Part shown: in pieces, positions 1 to 10,909 of the stretch
Layout: the number at the start of each line of letters is the position of its first letter
Numbering within the stretch: the stretch's first letter is position 1
Assembly (NCBI GenBank): GCA_010015655.1
Contig: ML976693.1
Coordinates: forward strand, 352,622 to 416,621
Direction of reading: 5' to 3'
From: Bimuria novae-zelandiae CBS 107.79
Taxonomy: Eukaryota; Ascomycota; Dothideomycetes; Pleosporales; Didymosphaeriaceae
DNA length: 64,000 bases
Notes under the pieces: model-generated
The model's input: only the letters and a program-made list of their open reading frames with translations
Databases searched by the model: none
What the model was told of the DNA's origin: nothing
Translations under genes and position numbers: made by a program

Positions 1-101
1 GCTATGGACGATGACTTCGTGTCCAGCAAAGGTGTGACGGCCGGCGATGGGGGAACCTGGGATGGTCGGTACGTGACGTCCGGTACCACACACTGCGCAC
101 A

Positions 102-467
102 TTAACATGAATCTCCGAAGCTGCGAAGCTGCGAAACCCATACCTCGTCCTTGAACACCATCATCTTTTCCTTCCCCGTTTCCGTCCCTTTCGTCTTTTC
201 TTCCTTCGTCTTATCGCTGGCCTTCTTCCCACATCCTCCCTTTTCCAGGTCCAACTTGAAAGCCTCCATCTCTGCCTCCAGCGAGTCGAATCCGGAGCTA
301 ACGCCTGCTTTTGATAGAGCCTGCCAAGAGGCCCGCTGTATGCGTGCGAAGAGTGGGGAAGGCGTGCGGTCTGCGGCTTGTGTCATTGCCATTTCTCCGA
401 GTTCTTGAAACGTGACAGCGCGCTCGTAGGACATATTCGAGTCGGAAGAGCGTGGTTGCGGCGCCAT
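102..467 (-). CDS. Hypothetical protein, 5' part of a gene that may run off the window
   Basis: An open frame of 121 codons starts at an ATG at 467 (MAPQPRSSDS). It is hydrophilic, with a Lys/Glu-rich stretch (GKKASDKTKEEKTKG) near residues 80-95 and no signal peptide or membrane segment. I do not recognise a family. The last 13 codons follow a good splice donor (GAG|GTATGG near 138) and an acceptor-like GCGCAG lies near 87-92. Both remaining frames stay open to base 1, so the real gene may be spliced and continue beyond the window edge. The opposite strand also carries an open frame here, but its composition looks like a mirror of this one. Confidence 0.4.
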   Translation of the reverse strand: MAPQPRSSDSNMSYERAVTFQELGEMAMTQAADRTPSPLFARIQRASWQALSKAGVSSGFDSLEAEMEAFKLDLEKGGCGKKASDKTKEEKTKGTETGKEKMMVFKDEVWVSQLRSFGDSC

Positions 468-1479
468 GTTTCGGGTGTTTGCTTGGTGTGGGGATTGTTA
501 GAAAAGGCAGGGGCGTGAACAGGGACGGTGGGGTATAGAAGCCGACCTCGGGGAAGGTACGGTGAGGGGTTGAATGTCAGTGCCTGCAGAGCTTAGTGCG
601 AAATAATAAGAGAAAGAGCGTGTAATTTGGTGGACTGCGTAACCGCCTTGTACCCAATATCACTGAGCGAGCAAGTGGTCAAGCTAAGCAGTTCTGGCTG
701 CTGATGCTGCCACTTTCCAGAACGTCTACTTTGAGGTAGAGTCTGAGTCTACTACGACCCTTCGTTTTGGCGGGTAAAGCGAAGGATACCTCCATATAGG
801 ACAATACTTAATTAATGTGGTTGAAAGTAGCTACGCTAGTTACCAAAGCCGACTTTAACGAGGCGAGGCGAAGCGATCGACAGAAGTTCAGAGCGTCGCG
901 GCGTCTCCAAGCCACAAGTTCAAAGCGTAAAATTCGTTATCACACTGCAGGAGAATCGGGTACGAGGTAGTGACAATAGGTGACGCTGTAAATGGCGCGT
1001 CCCAAGGACAAGCATAAGTGCATCTAAGCTAGCGCATACCGTGCCGAGACAGTCAAGCTAAGCGATTTTGGAGGGGTGGTGCACTGACTGACGTAGTGCA
1101 CTGACTGCCAAGGCACGGTAACTGTATTCGCTAGCTTAGGTTTTTTTGTTCTTTTTTTGCGCGACTCTAGTGGTGCATTCTAATGCCTCGGTAGCTGGTG
1201 CGTCGTGTTCTCAGGTTGGTCGTAATGCGACGTTTCAGTGTCTCAAAAGATCGGTAATCTTTATGCCTGCCATGCGTCTCAAACATGCAGTGCGTCGGAT
1301 ACCAGCGATCCAGAACGCCACGATCTGACAAAACAGAGCAGTAGCCTTACCCAGCGACATGCCATATTTTGGCCTGTGGCATAGTTCGGGAGATTTAGTG
1401 CATTTTGTTCCTCTAGCTCCATGTCTACATACCTCAGGCTCACAACTTTTCTTCGTACTGTACCATTATCTTCACGAAG
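468..1479. other. Intergenic region with a small TA-flanked inverted-repeat element
   Basis: No convincing gene. It separates the hypothetical gene from the MFS gene. It contains the MITE-like element at 1039-1118 and a short repeated phrase GTCAAGCTAAGC (about 676 and 1052). Confidence 0.5.
1024..1139. mobile_element. MITE-like palindromic element with CCGTGCC termini
   Basis: The core 1039-1118 begins CCGTGCC, ends GGCACGG and is flanked by TA on both sides, as expected for a Tc1/mariner-type target duplication. Inside, GTGCACTGACTGCC is found next to GTGCACTGACTGACG. The same terminal phrase (ACTGACTGCC.AAGGCACGGTA) occurs at the two edges of the large transposon block (20657-20710 and 46406-46459). 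A second inverted pair, CTAAGCTAGCG (1024-1034) and CGCTAGCTTAG (1129-1139), encloses the core. Confidence 0.55.
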
Positions 1480-3366
1480 ATGGGTTCGCTCTACGAGCCA
1501 TCTGTGCGAGGAAGTACCGACTCTGTGATCGGGCGACGAACATCGCAGAGGTTCACGACGCTGGAAGGATGGCGCGAGATTGGGTCTGGAGTGTTTACCA
1601 TGGGCAGCTCGAATATTCGCATGTTCTCCGTACGGCACCAATTCGATACTGAAGACTCTCGGGCTGGTTTCGACTTCACGCAGATCTTATACAACTCCCA
1701 GGAGACACTTACAAAGCCTCGGAGCTTCGTGGAATACCGCAGATCATCAGAGGGCACGATTGGAAAAGCGGTCGGATCTATACGAGACGAGAAGGACTGC
1801 TCGAAAATAGAAGAGGTGGACCTCGAAGAGCCGTATCATGTGTTCACTCGGTTCGAGAAATGGACGTTGGTGGCAATTGCAGGCGCGGCAGGCTCTTTCC
1901 CAACGCTCACTTTCAACATGTACCTTCCAGCATTGGACCGTATTGCTACCGTAGGAGTCCACACGACGCACAATTAAAGCCACAATACTGACAGCAAGAA
2001 GGACTTCAAAACCAGCGCAGGGAGTGCAAACCTTGCCATTATGGCGTATTTGCTGGTTCAAGGAGTTGCACCACTGCTGTGGGGCCCACTGTCCGATAGT
2101 TTCGGTCGCCGCTCAGTCTACCTTGTCGCATTCTCCTGTTACGTCGCTTCTTGCATCGTCCTAAGCTTCTCGCCGAGTTATGCAGTCCTGCTACTCTTCC
2201 GTATGGTACAAGCTGCCAGCATCACATCCACGGTATCAATTGGGTATGCTATCCTTCGTGACATCTCTCCACCAGACGAAGGCGACCGATTCCATGATGT
2301 CTTCCAGGGGATACGAAATGGGTCCTTCATTATGTCACCAGTCCTTGGCGGGTTACTGTCGAATTGGACGGACTTCAGATGCTCGTTCGTGTTTCTTTTT
2401 GCACTATCGACGACTGTACTCCTTGCGATTGCATTCTTCCTGCCTGAAACACTGCGCAGTATTGCAGGCAACGGGACGATACCTCTGGCGGGGATCCACC
2501 AACCACTTGTCTGGAAATGCAGAATCTTTGGCAAGCCCGCGCACGTGGATGAGAGCCTGCAACCAGCAGCGAGGCCTATCACGCCCAAGCGAAGATTCAT
2601 CGAGCCTCTGCGGCTGTTCAAAGAGAAGGACATACTTCTCAGCCTCCTATTTAGTAGCATGGTCTTCATGGTCTGGATGATGGTCACCGTCAGCACAACT
2701 GGCCTGTTCAAGAAAGCATTCGGCATCAACGAGGCCCTCCTCGGACTGGCCTTTGTCCCTAATTTCCTGGGTGCCATTGCAGGTTCGGCTCTCGTCGGCA
2801 ACCTTCTAGATGCCGACTTGAAGCGTGCATGCTCTGCCTACAAGCATGTGCACTTTCTCCCCTCCTCCACCAGGATTTCTCTGCACACCCTTCCGACTGA
2901 CTTCCCAATCGAACACACACGCCTCGCTCGTGTGCCGACCTTTACGGTAACGCTGATAATACCCCTCGCTTTCTACGGTTACGCCCTCGCATATTCCGAT
3001 CTGACGTCTCTGGGAGGCTGGATATGCATTGTATTGGTCCTACAGTTCCTAATAGCAGCAGCGGCTCACGCCATATGCGGGGTGCACCAGACACTGATCT
3101 CGGACCTCTGGCAGCAGGATGGATCAGAAGCGGCGTCAGCTACCAGCAACCTCGTGCGATGCATGTTCGCCGCTATCGGTGTTGCTGTCCTACAAAACAT
3201 AATAGAATGCATTGGAAGCGGGCCTACATTTCTGGTGCTAGGACTTGTGGTACTGATCTTAGTGCCGTTACCCATCGTGCAGTGGTATTTTGGTGAGCGA
3301 TGGAGGAGCGCAAGGCAAGCAAAGTTCGGAGATGAAAGAGCAGGTCAGTCGACTGCAAACATATAG
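1480..3366 (+). CDS. MFS transporter, DHA1 (12-TM drug:H+ antiporter) type
   Basis: Predicted 611-aa polytopic plasma-membrane transporter, built from exon 1480-1950, a 51-bp intron 1951-2001 and exon 2002-3366. The splice ACC|gtagga...aagaag|GAC restores the family phrase DRIAT-DFKTSAGSANLAIMAYL. A long hydrophilic N-terminus (about 125 residues) precedes TM1 (FEKWTLVAIAGAAGS). Motif A of the family is clear: GPLSDSFGRRSVYLV. TM helices continue to the C-terminus, with DFPIEH preceding the second bundle as in fungal DHA1 proteins. Members export drugs, polyamines or toxic metabolites; the substrate cannot be read from sequence. The central loop (CSAYKHVHFLPSSTRIS) is unusual, and a candidate 49-bp intron there would break the frame, so it was kept as coding. 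No biosynthetic partner gene is adjacent. Confidence 0.85.
1951..2001 (+). other. Intron of the MFS transporter gene
   Basis: GTAGGA donor and AAGAAG acceptor, 51 bp, phase 0. Without removal the frame hits a stop at 1975. Joining gives an unbroken family alignment. Confidence 0.7.
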
Positions 3367-4184
3367 TCGGGTACAAGATTAATCGCACATTGATGTGACG
3401 ATGACTTGAATAAATGTCGAGCTGTGCCTGTTCTTGGACTTGGCATGTTGGTGAAAAATCCGTGGATTGCATTATTTATGCTTTGCAAAAGACCGTACTG
3501 ACTCACTTCTAGCGTATTTTGAGGCACGACTAAGTAGATTCAAGTATAGCTAGCCTTGACCTTTTTTTACAGCCATATATCTGTCAGATTGGAGGGGTAA
3601 TCTGATAAGATGAAAAGATAGTGATTAATTAAGATAAATTGTGGTATAAAGTGTTGTTGTTTTTTTCTCTGTAAGAATGTAAGGCTCTTATATCCTTACG
3701 TCTTACACTAATACGCTAATCTATTTCCGTTGATTAAGGAGAGTTACCCTTTGTCCCGCCCGGAATTGTGCGGATGAACCAGACTGCTGGCAAGGTTTCT
3801 TTGTGTAGGGTTGCGCCAGCTACCTTTGCGTGTGCAAAGGGCCATGTAATCGGACAATATCTCAATAACCCTTTCATAATAAATTTTAAAAACTTAGTAG
3901 AATATAGAGTTAAGTTACCTCTATACTATATAAAATTTCTAGAGATATTAATACCGTAATTAAGGAGATAAAAGAAAAAACTATATTCTTATATCTGATT
4001 TGCTGTGCGGGTGTGTCGGTACGGTCTTATGCAAAGCACCGATAACTGGAAAACAACTAGGTGCTTAGGGCGTCCTTGGATTGTCGCGCGTGCAGCGCAG
4101 ACGCTCCGCGCGACCTCCAGACACCTCTGCCACACCACCACTAGCGTGTCCCGCGCCATCCCACTCCCCTTAACGCGAAACGCC
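3367..4184. other. Intergenic region turning AT-rich, with a fragment of a former coding frame
   Basis: 3540-4000 is AT-rich and has no gene. From about 4030 to the transposon at 4187 the sequence is GC-rich again and reads as an open, Arg/Ser/Thr-rich frame (AQTLRATSRHLC...RNAY). It can be continued on the far side of the transposon (from 6759) for about 35 more codons. Confidence 0.4.
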
Positions 4185-4351
4185 TACTCGGCCCCTAGCG
4201 GTCGATATCGATTTTTCTCCGAAAAAGGCCGTGCGGAGCACGGCCCTACAAGCTCAATGGGCCACACATACTCAATGGGCCAAATGTGACGAAATGCGAT
4301 TTGTATAGTAATTTGTATGTAAAATACATCGTCCCGTATGTAAATTGTCGC

Positions 4352-6604
4352 TTAGAAGCCCCAATCAGCTTCTGCTGCATTTAGTGCTTCAAATGGACTT
4401 GAGTAGCCTTTATCGTCGTCGCTGCTGACGACCTGGGTCTCTTGTATGGTGAATTGACTATCTGGGACTTGAACAATTGCCTCCTGCTTGACCTCAGAGC
4501 GTCCTTTTTGGTGTATCAATATTGTATATGGATCCATGGAGCAGCGGGCCATCAGCCCAAGCTCAGCAGCGCCATACGGGCCGTCAGCGATCGATCGATC
4601 TGCCCGAAACTTGCCTCTGCTTTCCAACCTTTGTATAGAGTTCTCATACAATCTTCGGAAGATCTCCGCGCNNNNNNNNNNNNNNNNNNNNNNNNNNNNN
4701 NNNNNNNNNNNNNNNNNNNNNNNNNNNNNNNNNNNNNNNNNNNNNNNNNNNNNNNNNNNNNNNNNNNNNNNNNNNNNNNNNNNNNNNNNNNNNNNNNNNN
4801 NNNNNNNNNNNNNNNNNNNNNNNNNNNNNNNNNNNNNNNNNNNNNNNNNNNNNNNNNNNNNNNNNNNNNNNNNNNNNNNNNNNNNNNNNNNNNNNNNNNN
4901 NNNNNNNNNNNNNNNNNNNNNNNNNNNNNNNNNNNNNNNNNNNNNNNNNNNNNNNNNNNNNNNNNNNNNNNGCCTACGACGCTCACTACGAGCGTGCTCG
5001 GCAGCCTGGGTACGGTGTAAGGCCTGCTCAAGGCCTGCTGCGTTGCGGGCCATTGCAGAGCTGCCTTTAAGTGTTGAAATCACGTCCTCCGCTACCTCGC
5101 GCGGCAGTAACTCCCTGAGTGTAAAGGTAATAGCTTTCTCTTGTAAATTCAGTGTACGGACCGTCTTTGGTGTACTCCAACCAATATCTCTAGGCGCTAT
5201 ACGGGGCCGAGGCGTTTGAAAAGGTGTAGAGAGCTCCTTAAACTGAGGCGTACCGATCGCGTTAAGTAGTTAATTGAGGAAGCGGCCGCGTGTGGAGGGC
5301 GTCAGGTTATTAAGCAAAGGCAACTTACCCTCCTCGTCGGAGGACGTGATAGTAGGAGTAACAGGCCGCTCTACGTTATCGCCCTCCTTGGTAGCGTTTT
5401 CATCAGTATTAATAGCCTCTTGGGCCCTTAAAGGCCCTAGTACCTGCTCGGGGTAGAATGGAGATAGGCCTGTACGCCTCCACCCGCTGCGTATTGTTCG
5501 AGCAGTGAACGTTTGCTGGCGGATTTGTGAGAGGATTGCTAAGAAATCTACCCGTTGTATTTCCGTTGAGCCTGTACGTGAGGTCCAATCAAGCGTCCTG
5601 CTGTGATACCACTTCAGAGGCTGAAAACAGCCTACGTCAAGAGGCTGGAGGAGATGAGTAGTGTGCGGAGGGAGAGTAAACAGCTGTATTTTGTGACTCT
5701 CACAAAAAGCAGCAAACTCGTACGTCAGGTGAGATCCATGGCCGTCGATCAGTAGGAGCCTCCACTGCCCATGTATATTGCTTAAGGTCATCTTTTCAAA
5801 GTGCTGTATCCAATCCATGGCTGTATGATCGTTGCTGTAGCCTGTATCTGTAACGTTTATAAGGTAATTGCTAGGCAGATCTACGGCCCAGTGCTCGAGT
5901 ATCGACTTTGCCTTGATGATAAGCATAGGAGCAATAGAACGGCCATCCGCAGCGCAACACTCCACAAGAGAAATAAGCTCCCTGTTTGTTGCAGTGGGTA
6001 TTAATATATCTTGCCCGCGTTTTGTGTATACGTAGGACGACTTTGCAACACCGATACGCACGCCTGTTTCATCCATATTGTACATGTTTGCGTCGGTGAT
6101 GGCCCTGCGTTGTTTGTACTCAGCCAGCTTATTAAACCAGGCTTGAAGGCCTTCCGGCGATTGGGCAAGCTTCCGTGCAAGGTTAATTGGCTTTGCCTTT
6201 GCCTTGTAGTATTTTGTATGAGAATCCAGCCATCTAGATGCCCAGTGGACGCCTACACGCGGCGGTGGGTCATCTCCTTCGTGCACTGCGGCCAACAGAG
6301 CGTCTGCTTGCCCACGCACCAAATCCTTTGTTATGCCAAATCCAATATCGTCTATTGTATCGCAAAAACGTTCGAGAGCAAGCTCTTGTTCACCAGAGAG
6401 CTTTTTATTAGTAGGCGGCCTTGTTGACCTATTGTTTTGGCTGTTGAACGCGCGTTGTAGGCGTTTGCGCAGATGATTGATGTTGCGATCGCGACAGTAT
6501 GCGCGTATGTTCGGCCGCGTCAAAGTCTTTAACACCACAACGTGTTTTTCGATAATTTCACATTCGGATCGGTAAGTGGACATGCTCTTCGTGATCTTTG
6601 GCAT
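4352..6604 (-). pseudogene. Fot1/pogo-like DDE transposase with one in-frame stop
   Basis: The frame starts at ATG 6604 (MPKITKSMSTYRSE), inside the inverted repeats. Residues about 20-60 resemble an HTH psq domain and 70-130 a CENP-B-type HTH (DLVRGQADALLAAV). The DDE catalytic core follows: D178 (NMDETG), D287 (LLIDGHGSH) and D323 (LLQPLDVGCF). A TAA stop at 5270-5272 ends it at 444 residues. The same frame stays open beyond it (TPQFKEL..., LRELLPREVAEDVI, then TLKGSSAMARNAAGLEQALH) until 4352, except for the 300-N gap at 4672-4971. CAA-to-TAA is the CpA-to-TpA change typical of RIP, so I read this as a full-length transposase with one nonsense lesion. It may still be partly functional, because all three catalytic Asp lie upstream of the stop. 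Confidence 0.85.
4672..4971. other. Assembly gap (300 N)
   Basis: Exactly 300 N, a placeholder length, within the 3' half of the transposase frame. The true length is unknown. Confidence 1.
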
Positions 6605-6758
6605 TTTATTTGATGTAAATAGGGCGTGTTTTGATGTGGTGGTGGGTATCAAAGTGCAGCTGGCCCATTGAGCATGTGTGGCCCATTGAGCTTGTAGGGT
6701 CGTGCTCCGCACGGCCTTTTTCGGAGAAAAATCGATATCGACCGCTAGGGGCCGAGTA

Positions 6759-8347
6759 ACATCGCCCAACGCCAACTGCACTATGCACCTCACGCTCGTA
6801 CTCTAGCCTCGAACCAGCTAGCCGTCACTAGTGCCGCAAACGACGCTGTTCATGTCTTTCCTAAACGCGCAGGTTCCTAACTGCAAGTCGCCCGTAGTCC
6901 ATACAATCTCACTGTCGCACGAGGCTAACCCCACGCGTGTAGGGTCGACTCTCATTCGACACGGCATGCCTGGAGGGTAATCAAAGTAAGATTTCGCGAC
7001 TTATGTATGGTGTGGTAGCAAAACATTCCAGGAATGTCGTAAACCTGTCAGTAAAAACAACTGCGTTTTGCCGGCATTTGACTTGGCTGAATGGCATGGA
7101 AATGGACTGGGTTTGAGTGAAGCATGGCAAAGTGTAATTTTGCCTTGGTTGACTCTCCTGGCCATCAGCAAACCCGTTTATCATCACAAGAGGAGCAAAG
7201 AACTGCGTACTGCTAGCACGTCAAGTATTCAAAGTGGCGGAGCTGCACGAACAAGTCCGCAGTATCACGCCACGTCGACGAAACAGACATGATGTCTTCT
7301 CGTCTCCCATTCTGTTGGCTTTCATAAAACGTAAGATATAGACCGCGATGAGGTGCGCTGACTAGTCTAATCGCCGAGACATTGAGCCACTACGGGACTG
7401 TGCGACTTCGAATCGCAGCATCGAGGCACGGTTCGCCTAGTCATTATGGACACGACGCATATTGCGCTGCTGAACTAGATTTGAAACCAGTCCAGTCAGC
7501 TGCTAACTCTGTTGCTGCTGACGGACGCAAGAGTGTATTCCGCGGACATATAGTGTGGTACAGTTGCCTTTTTTTGGACATGTATTCGACCACGCTAAAG
7601 GATCGCTTCGCTGTCTTGAATAGTGCTTTCTTCCAACCAATCGTACTTGTACTCGCTCGTGCACGATGTCACCCGCATACATACTGCACATCCGTGCTCT
7701 TCTTTCACTTGAAACAAACACCCTGATAGACATGCAGCGTCCAGGTCCCATATAGAAGTCAAAAAGTCGCAATTTTCTCTAGAGGCGGAGAGTCGCAGCA
7801 CAAATAGAGCGCGCAAATCTTGCATCTACTACAATATGGTAGTGTGGGCCATGCGCTAGCTAAACTCTGGTTTGTCGCCTTCGTGGAAGTGTCGTGGTAT
7901 GCCGAAGATCTTGCCGTAAGCGTCTTCATGCGATGACTTGCGTTGACATCCGGTCCGGGATAGTACCGAAATCGATATGGAGGATAATTCCAGGATGCTT
8001 TAGTGAGGTGTCCGGAAATGACAGTCGGCATTGCGCGTTGCACGTTGACATGAAAACAGAATCCACCATTGCTACTTGAACTTGTCAGCCGTGCCCACCT
8101 CTTCTTTTGTCTCCTTGCCCATCTACGCCGGAATCTTGATTGATGCGGCTTCCACGTGTCGCTCCCGCCGACGCGGTCCGCACGATCCGCCCATTTGCAT
8201 CCTCAACATATTCCTCGCCGGGCAAGATATTATGCGAGCTCTCGTCATCGAGGGTCATTTTGGTTGTATATGTCAGTGGGAGTGCCTACTGTGGTGTTGT
8301 TGGCCTGAGCGCCTCACGTGACCTCGGTTAGCGCACTGTATATAGTC
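6759..8347. other. Gene-poor interval right of the transposon
   Basis: 6759-6870 continues the coding-like frame interrupted by the transposon (IAQRQLHYAPHARTLASNQ), then stops. The remainder has balanced composition and only short, unconvincing open frames. Confidence 0.4.
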
Positions 8348-9446
8348 TCACTCGATAGCTTTAATACACTTTAAGCTCTCCGTTCGACAGTATAGATGGT
8401 TGGAAGGTCGTAAGTCAGGGGCGAGTTCAAAGCGCAGGTACTCTCGAGAATACTTCGAGGTAGGACCCTTGAGTAGATTGCCGAACGTCCGGCGTAGCGG
8501 AAGGCATGCGACGATGATGCACATGGACACTTCGATGACACTGAGCGAGGTGGTAGTGACGGTATGATAAACGGTATTGGTTTTAACTTTCAGCAGCAAG
8601 TATCCAAACTGCCACATTTTGGCGATGGATAAGGCTGTTTCGCTAGTACGGTCAGCAATGAGATTCACAGGACCAGGCGTCTAGACTTACAACAAGGCCA
8701 TCAAGAAAACCAGCCGTACTCCCACTGAGTATATCGACTCATATTAACTCGATGCAGATAGATGATTGGAGCTGCGGTATATAAAATATCCGTGACTATG
8801 TTAGACCCGCCTTGAATTTACGTCGCAGTCGTCTTGAAAGTGACGTGCCAACAGTCGGGGTTATTGTTCCTAGAATCCCAGCTTGCCTGCACAAGTCGAC
8901 AGGACGCCCAGTGAAATAGCAGTGGGAGCGTGAAGTTGCAGCTGAGCACAAGCAGTACAGAACAATAGACTAGCCACCAGTAGGCGCGTGAAAAATTTAA
9001 TCCGAGGAGTTAGGCACAGATCGAGAGTTTAGCAAATCCGATAGCGTATGTGTTCAATGCTCCCCCCATAAACACCATGTAGCGGACTCTGGCTTTGATG
9101 TCGATATTTATGTCAACATCTAAACGTCCTTGGCCATGGTAGAGCTAAGCCACGTTCCAGCTAATGCCTGCTTCAGCGGTGAGCTGGAAATCATCAGCGA
9201 ACGATGAAAATCTATGGGAATGAAGGAGTTATCGCGTACAATGGCCAGTATAATCCAATAGTCGCTCCAACCTACCATCGTCAGTGTTGTCATACCTGAG
9301 ATAGCCTAGACACCCTCATCTACTCGTGGGTTAATCATGAAACGCACAATCAGTCTCCACACGCCAAAGAATGTCATCAACACGATGCAGGTGAAGTTGA
9401 CGGCTTTGCCGATTCCGGAGCGGTCATCGTGCTGCTCACCAGCCAT
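8348..9446 (-). pseudogene. Decayed fungal rhodopsin-domain (PTH11-like) integral membrane protein
   Basis: Minus-strand fragments follow each other in the order expected for the fungal rhodopsin-domain family (7-TM, often loosely called PTH11-like). The ATG is at 9446 (MAGEQHDDRSGIGKAVNF) with TM1 CIVLMTFFGVWRLIV. Then come GWSDYWIILAIV (family LxxDDYxxILA), YAIGFAKLSICA, a helix YWWLVYCSVLLVLSC, NIVTDILYTAAPIIYL (family ANIxxDxxIxxLP) and SLSVIEVSMCIIVACLPLRR (family IEvxxGIICACLPxLRP). Stops occur at 9306-9308, after KLSICA, after TFKTTAT and after YGWFS, and at least one frame change lies near 9100-9150. The C-terminal third (8348-8668) is still open. Damage is scattered substitutions and indels rather than pure RIP, since composition stays normal. 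Members are putative plasma-membrane sensors; this copy cannot be made intact. Confidence 0.7.
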
Positions 9447-10881
9447 CGTACGGCCAGCATTGGAGGGTAGAAATTGTGTCAAGCGATCAGGAACTCAAAT
9501 ATGCTGGGTGTTTCCGTCGCGAAACCTAGGGTCTAAGGTATTCCGAACAATTAAAAGATTTGGCCTGTATGCGAGGATGGGCGCAAGAGGCGCGTAAAAT
9601 GCGAGGCAGGAGTACAGTCATGCTCAGGGCGTATTATGGCCAATTCTGGCTACCAAGATCATCCACCATATCGAGTCTCATGGGACCTCGTTACGGCAGG
9701 GCTTGCATGTTATGGCCATGCGCACAACTTGGAAAACGTGAGGGATGCAAGCAAAGCACCCCACAAACAACGGTGAGTGAGTGATTGCTGCCGGGAAGGG
9801 GCGGGCCAGCCATATATATGAATTTTATCCTGAAGAAGTCATGCGAAAGGGCAGAAAGAGAGCCGTGTCACAGCTTACGCTGACAGTAGGATCTGCAGTT
9901 CAAACAGGCCCTGGCTTTCGCTCGGACGAGTAGAACATGTCGTGTCCGACAAGCATAAATACATCCCCTCGCTGTCCTGACGATACATGTGAGAGCTTGC
10001 GGCCAGGCTGACGTGGAGAATGTGATGGCGCATGTACAATCTCTAGTCGCCCAGGCGCCCACTATGGTTACCATAGGTTCCTTGCAGAAATCTTCTGCTT
10101 GTGAATGAACGCGATGCAGAACGCGACGGAAGAAAAGTTCGACTTGGATCCTTCAGAGATTCCAGCTATCCAAAAACAGTCAAACTTACCCCTTAGGATT
10201 CTGAAGGCAAGTGGAGAGGTGGAGATGGGGCGGACCCTCCCGTTTTCACCGTTCAGCAACGGGTGGGAGACGAAAGACAGGCATGTGCCATGGTATTCGA
10301 AGCTTGGTGAGCTTCCTAGAGAGTAAAGGCGCACTCATTGCCCACACTCGTAGGTGATAATGCGAAGTGTTGATTATTGTCATTACACATTCGACAGGAA
10401 ATAGCGTGTGTTGTTGGAGACCGCCGTCGCACTCCAAGTACCGTACTGGTCCAAACACACTTAGCTTAAGCCTTTTATTTATAAAAATAGAAAAAGTAAA
10501 AACAAAGTCGAAAAAAAAGGATTATAAGCACAGCTTCTAGCAATAAAAGCTATACGCTATGAATACTAGGGTAGACCGTAATATCCAATTTCTACGGTAT
10601 AACTCCGTGGCTGCCTTTGCCTGGACCAACTTGTGACGGAAGGAAAAATGCACGAGTGGCAATAAGAAACCTCCGCTCCGCCCCATTCCGACCCCATGCG
10701 TCTTTCCTTTTATATATTGCATGCAAGCACGGCAATGCGGGGATGAAGCCGAACAGAAGGCGAGCGCCTCGCCACGTCCCGTCTCATTGAACGCGGTCGG
10801 CCGAAAACGAATCCAGTGACACGGTACAGTGAAACTTGCAACATGGCCACAGTCTGTCAAGTTTGATTAGTGCCATAAGTT

Positions 10882-10909
10882 ACACACACACGCGCGCACA
10901 CACACACAG
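10882..10909. repeat. CA/CG dinucleotide microsatellite
   Basis: A run of ACACACAC-CGCGCG-CACACACACA. It is a simple repeat with no gene nearby. Confidence 0.8.

Larger units (their letters stand above)
4187..6756 (-). mobile_element. Fot1/pogo-like DNA transposon (Tc1/mariner superfamily)
   Basis: Terminal inverted repeats of 96 bp, 4187-4282 and 6661-6756, differ at only a few positions. TA target duplications sit at 4185-4186 and 6757-6758. Each repeat begins CTCGGCCCCTAGCGG, carries a perfect 8-bp hairpin (GGCCGTGCGGAGCACGGCC, 4227-4245) and two direct copies of CTCAATGGGCCA (4253-4264, 4271-4282), which could be transposase binding sites. The element is 2570 bp as assembled, with 300 N inside. 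Base composition is normal, unlike the two other elements of this class in the window, so it looks young. Confidence 0.95.

Noticed and set aside
151..408. Open frame on the plus strand over the first gene
   Set aside because: Composition (runs of Phe, Ser, Pro) is a mirror of the Lys/Glu-rich minus-strand frame and shows no domain or splice support.
2832..2880. Candidate second intron in the MFS gene (GTGCATG...CACCAG)
   Set aside because: Its 49-bp length shifts the frame and destroys the conserved DFPIEH phrase that follows, so the stretch is kept as coding.
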